Shown here: in pieces, positions 1-4,491 of the stretch
Layout of the letters: every line of letters starts with the position of its first letter
How positions within the stretch are numbered: the first letter of the stretch is position 1
NCBI GenBank assembly: GCA_021788955.1
Contig: JAJYKC010000238.1
Span: 1 to 5,394, forward strand
Direction of reading: 5' to 3'
Source of the DNA: Acidobacteriota bacterium
GTDB lineage: Bacteria > Acidobacteriota > Terriglobia > Bryobacterales > Bryobacteraceae
DNA: 5,394 nucleotides
Made by a program: the position numbers and the translations under genes
The notes under the pieces: generated by a model
What the model saw: the letters and a program-made list of their open reading frames with translations, nothing else
What the model was told of the DNA's origin: nothing
Databases searched by the model: none

Positions 1-765
1 GTTCGAGGTGAATACGACCAGCGGCTCCTTGGTGATCGCAAAGACCGCCGGTACCGAGTCCGCGGCGAACAGGATGTCGCTCACCTCGGCGAACAACAGC
101 GCCAGGAACAACGACGCCGCGTAGAGGACCCCGTTGAGCCTGATGAAAAACTTGGGCCCGTGGAATTCATGCGTCACCGGAACGAACCGCCGGAACAGCC
201 GGATCACTAGGTTCCGCTCCGGCTCGATCTTCTTCTCACGCGCGAACATCATTTTGAATCCGGTCAGGACCAGAAACGCGCCGAACACCAGCGTCAGCCA
301 GTAATTTTCGAGCAGTGTCGAGCCTAGCCCGATAAACACGCCCCGGAAGAGCAGCGCACCCATGATGCCGAAAAACAGCACCCTGTGCTGGTAGAGCGCC
401 GGAATCCCGAAAAATCGGAATACGATGAGGAAGACGAATATGTTGTCGAGCGACAGGCTCTTCTGCACGATGTATCCCGTGAGAAACTCCAGCCCCACCT
501 GCCGCGCCGCGATCACGGGGTCGAAATCCGCCATCTGCATCAGCCGGGGATCCTGCTCGAACCGCCATGCCGCGTAAACGTAGAAGGCGAAATTGAACGC
601 GAGAGCCAGCGCGATCCACACCGCGCTCCACACGGTCGCCTCGCGCATCGAGACCGCGTGCGCCTTGCGGTGGGAAACCCCCAGGTCCATCGCCAGCAGT
701 CCCGGCACAAACACGACAAAGCCGAGATAGAACCACCAGTACTCCGCAAAAGGAAAATACGTCAT
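1..765 (-). CDS. terC: TerC-family integral membrane protein (3' end outside window)
   Basis: The frame is open from an ATG at 765 to the left edge, giving 255 residues of a family usually about 300-340 long, so the C-terminus is missing. It is a polytopic membrane protein. Hydrophobic segments lie near residues 11-27, 47-66, 105-120, 128-150, 155-172 and 212-228. Family hallmarks are SLSLDNIFVF (about 103-112) and EVSDILFAADSVPAVFAIT (about 227-245) followed by EPLVVFTSN, with conserved acidic residues inside the membrane. TerC/Alx proteins are linked to metal-ion export (notably manganese), tellurite resistance and pH or metal stress; the ion carried here cannot be read from sequence. The start overlaps the upstream small gene by ATGA, implying translational coupling, and a GGAA element lies just upstream. 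No yybP-ykoY-type riboswitch leader can sit directly before it, because coding sequence abuts it. The symbol is given at family level only. Confidence 0.95.
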   Translation of the reverse strand, partial: MTYFPFAEYWWFYLGFVVFVPGLLAMDLGVSHRKAHAVSMREATVWSAVWIALALAFNFAFYVYAAWRFEQDPRLMQMADFDPVIAARQVGLEFLTGYIVQKSLSLDNIFVFLIVFRFFGIPALYQHRVLFFGIMGALLFRGVFIGLGSTLLENYWLTLVFGAFLVLTGFKMMFAREKKIEPERNLVIRLFRRFVPVTHEFHGPKFFIRLNGVLYAASLFLALLFAEVSDILFAADSVPAVFAITKEPLVVFTSN

Positions 766-983
766 TCTTCGTTCCGTTTTCTCGCCGCCTCGGACCAACC
801 CTCATTCCGCCACCGTCTCTTTTGAAGCCATGCGCGCAAAGGCCGCACCAGCGCATGGTCGGCGCCCAGCACCGCCACGCCGACCGCGATGAGCACGAAC
901 CCGGTGATCACCGGCAGTACCAACCCCGCCAGCCCTGCCAGTACAAGGGCAAATCCACCTGCCTCGCGAAACTTCGCGGCCAT
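762..983 (-). CDS. Small membrane protein, PGPGW-like
   Basis: This 73-residue protein has a hydrophobic stretch from about residue 10 to 41, likely a helical hairpin of two short membrane helices broken at LPVITG (23-28). A basic, charged C-terminal tail follows (RPLRAWLQKRRWRN onward). The pattern of glycines and aliphatics, LVLAGLAGLVLP..TGFVLIAVGVAVLG, resembles the putative transmembrane family named PGPGW, but the signature PGPG is replaced by PVIT, so the assignment is tentative. The biochemical function of that family is unknown. The ATG at 983 is supported by AGGAGG at 993-988, only 4 bases upstream. The gene begins 10 bases after the stop of the decayed htpX and ends inside the first codons of the TerC gene (ATGA overlap), so it is probably co-transcribed and coupled with terC. 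The coding frame is intact, unlike its upstream neighbour. Confidence 0.75.
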   Translation of the reverse strand: MAAKFREAGGFALVLAGLAGLVLPVITGFVLIAVGVAVLGADHALVRPLRAWLQKRRWRNEGWSEAARKRNEE

Positions 984-987
984 CTCT

Positions 988-993
988 CCTCCT
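988..993 (-). promoter_or_regulatory. Strong Shine-Dalgarno for the PGPGW-like gene
   Basis: AGGAGG (minus strand) lies 4 bases before the ATG at 983 and begins immediately after the TGA (996-994) of the htpX remnant. It lets the downstream genes be translated independently of the broken gene, and it fixes the start of the 73-residue protein. Confidence 0.8.
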
Positions 994-1606
994 TCACGCC
1001 GCCACTGGCGTGCGTCTGTAGACCATCGCTTCCAACCGCGCCACGCGCTCCTTCGTCGAAATGAAACTCTCGCGTCCGCGAAATGCTACCTGGACCAGCA
1101 TCGCCGCGGGCGGCGCAATTAGCACACCCAGCAACCCAACCCGCGCGCTTCCGCCTTTTTCGTCTTCCGAAGAGCGGCCGCCGGAGATCATGCCCTACAT
1201 CGCCCCGTTGACGAGCCTGCTCAACGCCCTGCCGAGCGTGGGGGCCACCGTCATGATCAATGTGTCGCGATGCTTGATGTGTCCCAACTCGTGTGCAATC
1301 ACAGCGGCGATCTTGCGCCGGCCCAGACACCGCAGGAACGCCGCGGTTACCGCAACCACCCCGTGTTCCGGATCGCGTCCCCTGGCGAACGCGTTCGGCG
1401 CCGGCAAATTCGGCCACATCGCCAACTCGCCAACCATCCCGTGCAACTCAAGCGCCGCCTCCGGCGTTTCCCCGTGGGCCCGGTACAACCGCAGCACAAT
1501 GCGGTCGCCCAACCGGTAAGCGCCCGCATTCATCATTGCCGCGATCGCCAGCGCGAACCACAAACCGTGGCGCCGCCAGCAACATCGTCATCTTCAAACG
1601 GTTCAT
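994..1606 (-). pseudogene. htpX: Decayed htpX (M48 membrane zinc metalloprotease)
   Basis: HtpX is an inner-membrane protease that degrades misfolded membrane proteins. It is normally about 280-300 residues, but only about 204 codons' worth remain here, spread over more than one frame. Recognisable blocks in order are: MNRLKMTMLLAA from the ATG at 1606; after a frame change near 1563, LWFALAIAAMMN...DRIVLRLYRA; ELAMWPNLPAP fused directly to PNAFARGRDPEHG, lacking roughly 10 residues near 1396-1403; AVIAHELGHIKHRDTLIMT with the zinc motif HELGH at 1293-1279; an in-frame TAG at 1197-1195; SGGRSSEDEKGG...LGVLIAPPAAMLVQVA; a one-base loss near 1084 shifting to ISRTREF; then a jump to the usual C-terminal block STKERVARLEAM. 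About 90 residues between the last two blocks are missing, including the region after the third zinc-ligand glutamate. The lesions together rule out a functional protease. Multi-codon deletions argue against simple sequencing error. No clear Shine-Dalgarno precedes 1606. Confidence 0.9.
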
Positions 1607-1805
1607 CGTCTTTAAACTCTTTGCCGCTTTGGGCGTCTTCGCGCCCCTCGGTCGATGGGACGCATTTGGCGGGCAGCGGTTATTAAGATAGATTGGAAGC
1701 AATCCATCGGTTTTCCCGAAGTTCGGACGAGCTCGGCCGGACGCAAGCCCAAGCGCGCAGGGCCGCGAGCGGCGACAGCCGGGCGGCTCCGTTGTGCGCG
1801 ATTCC
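1607..1805. other. Intergenic stretch upstream of the htpX remnant
   Basis: No convincing gene is seen on either strand. The region should have carried the promoter of the minus-strand htpX/PGPGW-like/terC cluster. The most AT-rich part is around 1680-1695 (minus strand CTATCTTAATAACC), but no good -35/-10 pair can be assigned. A small hairpin GATTG-GAAG-CAATC occupies 1691-1704. The short open frames here have no recognisable similarity and look like chance. Confidence 0.5.
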
Positions 1806-1842
1806 AAAAAAGAGAGCCGCGAAGCCCGAAGGCCCGCGGCTC
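1806..1842 (-). terminator. Rho-independent terminator of the multihaem cytochrome gene
   Basis: Read on the minus strand, an 8-bp stem (1842-1835 with 1821-1814, GAGCCGCG/CGCGGCTC) is extended by an inner GCC/GGC stem closed by a UUCG tetraloop (1830-1827). After a short TC it runs into six T residues (1811-1806). It begins 25 bases after the TAA at 1870-1868. This is a canonical intrinsic terminator that separates the cytochrome gene from the htpX/terC cluster. The flanking ATTCC (1801-1805) and GGAAT (1843-1847) could extend the pairing. On the plus strand there is no T-tract, so it is one-directional. Confidence 0.9.
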
Positions 1843-1867
1843 GGAATGATCAGGATTTCCGCCTTGC

Positions 1868-3883
1868 TTAGTCGCCGCCGTTGGGCCCGTTGTGGCAGCT
1901 ATAGCAGCCGATGATCGTGCCGCTCGGAAACGTATTGCCAGCCATCGTCCGGTCCGCCTGCACCCGCGACAGGATGGTCCCGCGGTAATCCGTCCCATGG
2001 CAAAGTTGGCAGCCTGCGGTGCCACTCGTATACGCGACGTTCTGGTGCGTGGACACCCACGAGGTCCCGATCGGATGCAATCCGTGCGGCCCGCCCGTGA
2101 CCGTCCCCGGCACACTCGCGTGGCACGCGGTGCACTCAGCAACCATGCCGGCATGGCCCTGCAGGTTCGTGCTCTGCACGTTATCGTTCACCACCGTTGT
2201 CGCGTACTCGGCGTGAGTCGATCCGTGGCATGCCTCGCACTGCATCCCACCATGCCCCTGCGAGAACCGGTACAGCGACAGTGACGCTGAGGGCGTGTCC
2301 GGGTTCGTCGCAAACGTCATGTCCTGCGCCTGCCGCACCACACCCGTATTACTGAACACCGTCGTGTACGCAATCTGCCCACTGTTGGTCACCGCCGTGC
2401 CCGTATGACAACTCTGGCAGTTCGGCTCATCGAGCCATCCCTGCCGCGTCGCCACCGCAACGTTGCTTAGGTTTCCGTGGCAACTCTGGCACTCGATCGC
2501 ATTAGCGCCGGTGCTCGTCTTCAAACTGCCCATCGCGCCGCGAAGGCATTGCGTCTTCGGGCCCGGATGGCAGCGGTAGCAGGAGTCCCGCACCGTCGAA
2601 GTGTCGAGGGTCTGATTCGTCACCGGATCGACGGCATTCGCATGCAGACTGTGCATGGCCGTCGTCAGCGGCTGAACACCCGTCACGCCCGCCAGGCTCA
2701 AGGCATTCGAAGCATGGCAGTTATCGCACAGGATCGGCTGCGCCGCCGCGGTTGCCTCGAGTCCCGACGAGCTGTAGCCCACCTGCGATGCCGCCGCCTG
2801 GAACAACTGCGTCGCCTGGAACCGGTCGTCATGTTTGCGCAGGATATTCAGCTTCACGTCCTGCGCCGGGTTCGGATTGTTCACCCAACCGGCCGCCGGT
2901 TGCGCCGCCGCCGTGCCGGTGCCGGAGGCATGGCACACCGAACACGTCATTTCATCCGACGTCGGAACGACGATATCGGTCGTCGCCACCACCGTCCCCA
3001 GGGAATTCTTCACCTTCAGACGCATCATGGGGAAGTAGTTCACTGGATAGGGTGCAGCAGCTGCGTCGGCGTAGGGAAGGACCGGAATTCCTGTCGCCGC
3101 CCAGGTGTTGTCCGACACACTAAACGTCATCGCCTGCGGTGTATTGTTGGCCCCCGGCATCGCGTATCCCTTCAAGCCAACGTCGGGCGAAAGCGCCCCA
3201 AACCCCAGCTTCGCCGCATACTGCCAGAAGTTCGTCTTCGCCGCCGACGTCGTATTGATCGTGCTCGTCAGCGGATCCTGCACCGCTTCGTACGTCACCG
3301 TGTATCCGGTGTCGCTCGTAAGCAGCGTCCCTTGATTGTCGATCACATGCGCGTGAATCGTGTTGTACGGCGGCAGGACGGCAAAGACGCTGTAGTCCTG
3401 TCCGTCCATGCAATGCATCCCCAGATCGTTCCAGCCGATCACCTTATATCCACTCGTCGAACCCGTTCCGCCGCCGCCGTCGCCCGAACCTCCGCCTGAA
3501 CTCAGCGCAGTAACCACCAGCGTCACTGGCACTGAGGTCGTGCTCTCATTTCCGAAAGAAATCCGGACCGAGGCCTGATATGTATTCACCGTCAAACCGG
3601 CCGTCTGCACCGAAACGGTCAGCTTCTGGCTCCCTTTCAACTTCCCCGAAGGCGACACGGTGACCCATTGGGTGTCACCCGAAGAGATGTTTACGCTCAC
3701 TGTGTACTGAGTGCCGTTCGACGCTGTTACAAAAACGCTTTGCGCCGCAACGGTACCGTCAACCGTCGCTTGAAACGTGAGCGAGGACGGACTCACACTC
3801 GTGTCCGCTCTCGCTCCCTGAGCCAACCACAACCACGCCCCGGCCGCCATCAGGCACACCACGGCTGTTCTCGCTTGTTTCAT
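1868..3883 (-). CDS. Exported nine-haem c-type cytochrome with N-terminal BACON-like domain
   Basis: The product is 671 residues. A Sec signal peptide (residues 1-26, probable cleavage ARA|D) sends it across the inner membrane. Residues about 28-125 form a beta-rich BACON-like/Ig-like domain (SPSSLTFQA..., WVTVSPSG, TVNTYQASVRISF). A Gly/Ser linker (about 128-145) follows, then a domain with WNDLGMHCMDG (151-161) and LPPYNTIHAHVID. Nine covalent haem sites CXXCH start at residues 314, 386, 435, 465, 489, 549, 584, 625 and 660, all in the C-terminal half. GPKTQCLRGAM (441-451) after haem 3 carries an extra cysteine and is typical of this cytochrome family. The likely role is periplasmic or surface electron transfer; partner and substrate are unknown, and no porin-cytochrome or quinol-oxidase partner is nearby. 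The start at 3883 was chosen over an ATG at 3997 because it has AGGGGG 7 bases upstream and begins the signal peptide directly; the longer form would add 38 non-signal residues and begin upstream of the candidate promoter. A terminator follows the stop, so the gene appears monocistronic. Confidence 0.94.
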   Translation of the reverse strand: MKQARTAVVCLMAAGAWLWLAQGARADTSVSPSSLTFQATVDGTVAAQSVFVTASNGTQYTVSVNISSGDTQWVTVSPSGKLKGSQKLTVSVQTAGLTVNTYQASVRISFGNESTTSVPVTLVVTALSSGGGSGDGGGGTGSTSGYKVIGWNDLGMHCMDGQDYSVFAVLPPYNTIHAHVIDNQGTLLTSDTGYTVTYEAVQDPLTSTINTTSAAKTNFWQYAAKLGFGALSPDVGLKGYAMPGANNTPQAMTFSVSDNTWAATGIPVLPYADAAAAPYPVNYFPMMRLKVKNSLGTVVATTDIVVPTSDEMTCSVCHASGTGTAAAQPAAGWVNNPNPAQDVKLNILRKHDDRFQATQLFQAAASQVGYSSSGLEATAAAQPILCDNCHASNALSLAGVTGVQPLTTAMHSLHANAVDPVTNQTLDTSTVRDSCYRCHPGPKTQCLRGAMGSLKTSTGANAIECQSCHGNLSNVAVATRQGWLDEPNCQSCHTGTAVTNSGQIAYTTVFSNTGVVRQAQDMTFATNPDTPSASLSLYRFSQGHGGMQCEACHGSTHAEYATTVVNDNVQSTNLQGHAGMVAECTACHASVPGTVTGGPHGLHPIGTSWVSTHQNVAYTSGTAGCQLCHGTDYRGTILSRVQADRTMAGNTFPSGTIIGCYSCHNGPNGGD

Positions 3884-3890
3884 CGGCTTG

Positions 3891-3896
3891 CCCCCT
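3891..3896 (-). promoter_or_regulatory. Ribosome binding site deciding the cytochrome start
   Basis: AGGGGG on the minus strand lies 7 bases before the ATG at 3883. No comparable site precedes the alternative in-frame ATG at 3997, so this site supports the shorter 671-residue product. Confidence 0.7.
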
Positions 3897-3908
3897 GTTA
3901 CGTCTTCA

Positions 3909-3923
3909 GGCGCTGCCGGCGCC
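3909..3923 (-). promoter_or_regulatory. Leader hairpin 2 in the cytochrome 5' UTR
   Basis: A 5-bp GC stem (GGCGC/GCGCC) with a 5-base loop lies between the predicted promoter and the ribosome binding site. It sits 13 bases upstream of the Shine-Dalgarno. It could stabilise the mRNA or modulate translation; nothing in the sequence proves a function. Confidence 0.35.
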
Positions 3924-3931
3924 CGCCGGAT

Positions 3932-3950
3932 CGCCGCTCCCTCAGCGGCG
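3932..3950 (-). promoter_or_regulatory. Leader hairpin 1 in the cytochrome 5' UTR
   Basis: A perfect 7-bp stem (CGCCGCT/AGCGGCG) closes a 5-base loop, GAGGG on the minus strand. It falls near the expected 5' end of the cytochrome transcript. It has no T-tract, so it is not an intrinsic terminator; a role in mRNA stability is possible. Confidence 0.4.
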
Positions 3951-3959
3951 ACTAAGAAC

Positions 3960-3988
3960 ACTATATGCTCATATGTGCATAGGTACAA
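3960..3988 (-). promoter_or_regulatory. Candidate promoter of the multihaem cytochrome gene
   Basis: On the minus strand TTGTAC (3988-3983) is separated by exactly 17 bases from TATAGT (3965-3960), which matches TATAAT at five of six positions. The -35 element matches at only three of six, so activity may be weak. Transcription would begin near 3953 and give a leader of about 70 bases. The spacer is almost entirely filled by the palindrome at 3964-3981. Confidence 0.45.
3964..3981. promoter_or_regulatory. Palindromic operator candidate for the ArsR-type repressor
   Basis: TATGCTCATATGTGCATA is an inverted repeat centred on CATATG with eight of nine base pairs symmetric; only T3969/T3976 break it. 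It lies in the divergent intergenic region, between the -35 and -10 of the candidate cytochrome promoter and about 50 bases upstream of the arsR start. ArsR/SmtB dimers typically bind AT-rich imperfect inverted repeats at or next to promoter elements, so binding by the adjacent gene product is the natural inference. Confidence 0.55.
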
Positions 3989-4003
3989 GTCAGACAATTC
4001 GGA

Positions 4004-4009
4004 TATACT
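4004..4009 (+). promoter_or_regulatory. Candidate -10 element for the arsR-type gene
   Basis: TATACT (five of six to consensus) lies 24 bases before the ATG at 4034. No good -35 is found at normal spacing: the hexamer at 17-bp spacing (3981-3986) is poor and abuts the palindrome. Weak support only. Confidence 0.3.
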
Positions 4010-4033
4010 GGTCGGAAAGTTGCCTTAGCTCCC

Positions 4034-4378
4034 ATGCGTACCCGACGGATTTCCTTGAGTGAAGAAATGATCGACGCCGTTGCCCACCGCTTCCGCGCCC
4101 TGTCCGAACCTGTCCGGCTTCGAATCCTGCAAACCTTAGAGCCCGCTGAACTTACGGTCTCCCAAGTCGTGGAGGCCCTGCAGGGAAATCAGCCCAACAT
4201 TTCCCGCCACCTCGCCGCCCTGTATGATGCCGGACTCCTCACACGCCGCCGCGACGGCAATAACACCTTCTACTCCATTGCGGACCCCATGGTCCTCAAA
4301 CTCTGCGACCTCGTCTGCTCGAGCGCCCGGGCTCACGCCCGCCAGAAACTTCACGCCATCGCCGGCGAGCCGCGCTAA
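4034..4378 (+). CDS. ArsR/SmtB-family winged-helix transcriptional repressor
   Basis: This 114-residue protein has the usual length for the family. A short N-terminal helix leads to ALSEPVRLRILQTL (22-35), then ELTVSQVVEALQ (39-50) and the recognition helix QPNISRHLAALYDAGLL (53-69). The beta-wing is TRRRDGNNTFYSIAD (70-84) and the C-terminal dimerisation helix begins at 86. Family members repress DNA as dimers and release it on sensing a metal or thiol/redox signal. The classical ELCVCDL arsenic/cadmium site is absent (ELTVSQV instead). The last helix has C91 and C95 (CDLVC) plus H101 and H107, a possible sensor site. The gene is divergent from the multihaem cytochrome, with a palindrome between them, so it probably regulates that gene. 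The ATG at 4034 has only GGAAAG about 14 bases upstream; an internal ATG at 4067 would also keep the whole wHTH. The inducer is unknown. Confidence 0.93.
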   Translation: MRTRRISLSEEMIDAVAHRFRALSEPVRLRILQTLEPAELTVSQVVEALQGNQPNISRHLAALYDAGLLTRRRDGNNTFYSIADPMVLKLCDLVCSSARAHARQKLHAIAGEPR

Positions 4379-4387
4379 CCGCCCTGT

Positions 4388-4393
4388 TAGAAT
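4388..4393 (+). promoter_or_regulatory. Possible -10 element for the tRNA gene
   Basis: TAGAAT (five of six to TATAAT) lies 19 bases before the mature tRNA 5' end, in the 34-base gap after the arsR stop. No matching -35 is visible, so the tRNA might instead be read from the arsR promoter. Confidence 0.3.
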
Positions 4394-4412
4394 CGTGTTG
4401 GAAACTCAAGCC

Positions 4413-4490
4413 GGGGACGTAGCTCAGTATGGATAGAGCGGCCGCCTCCTAAGCGGCAGGCCGGCAGTTCGAATCTGCCCGTCCCCACCA
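4413..4490 (+). tRNA. tRNA-Arg(CCT): tRNA-Arg, anticodon CCT
   Basis: A complete cloverleaf can be folded. The acceptor stem is GGGGACG (4413-4419) with CGTCCCC (4480-4486). The D arm is GCTC/GAGC with loop AGTATGGATA. The anticodon stem GCCGC/GCGGC encloses the loop CTCCTAA, with anticodon CCT at 4448-4450. The variable loop is 5 bases, and the T arm is GGCAG/CTGCC with loop TTCGAAT. Discriminator A4487 is followed by an encoded CCA (4488-4490). CCT reads the arginine codon AGG, and an A after the GG of the D-loop agrees with the known bacterial arginine identity element A20. All stems are fully paired, so the gene is intact. Confidence 0.98.
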
Positions 4491-4491
4491 C

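Noticed and set aside
236..856. Minus-strand open frame of 206 codons
   Set aside because: It is out of frame with the TerC gene, whose reading frame from 765 to the left edge has unmistakable family motifs; the 206-codon frame is a shadow.
1195..1197. In-frame TAG in htpX as a recoded or read-through codon
   Set aside because: Other frameshifts and deletions elsewhere in the same gene make decay the simpler explanation, and no recoding element is visible.
1195..1563. Minus-strand frame with HELGH, as an independent mini-protease
   Set aside because: It needs a TTG start without a Shine-Dalgarno and lacks the N-terminal membrane helix, the third zinc ligand and the C-terminal third of HtpX; it is a fragment of the decayed gene.
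1448..1807. Minus-strand open frame upstream of and overlapping htpX
   Set aside because: Only the MNRLKMTMLLAA part resembles a protein (the HtpX N-terminus); the rest is low-complexity translation of intergenic DNA.
2477..3499. Long plus-strand open frame of 340 codons inside the cytochrome gene
   Set aside because: It is antisense to a clearly real nine-haem cytochrome, its product is Arg/His-rich with no recognisable domain, and it is explained by GC-rich codon bias on the opposite strand.
3884..3997. Longer start for the cytochrome at the ATG at 3997
   Set aside because: It would place 38 polar residues before the signal peptide, has no Shine-Dalgarno and begins upstream of the candidate promoter.
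4413..4490. Direct repeat of the tRNA 3' end as an attachment site within the window
   Set aside because: No second copy of the tRNA 3' segment and no integrase gene were seen in the visible sequence.
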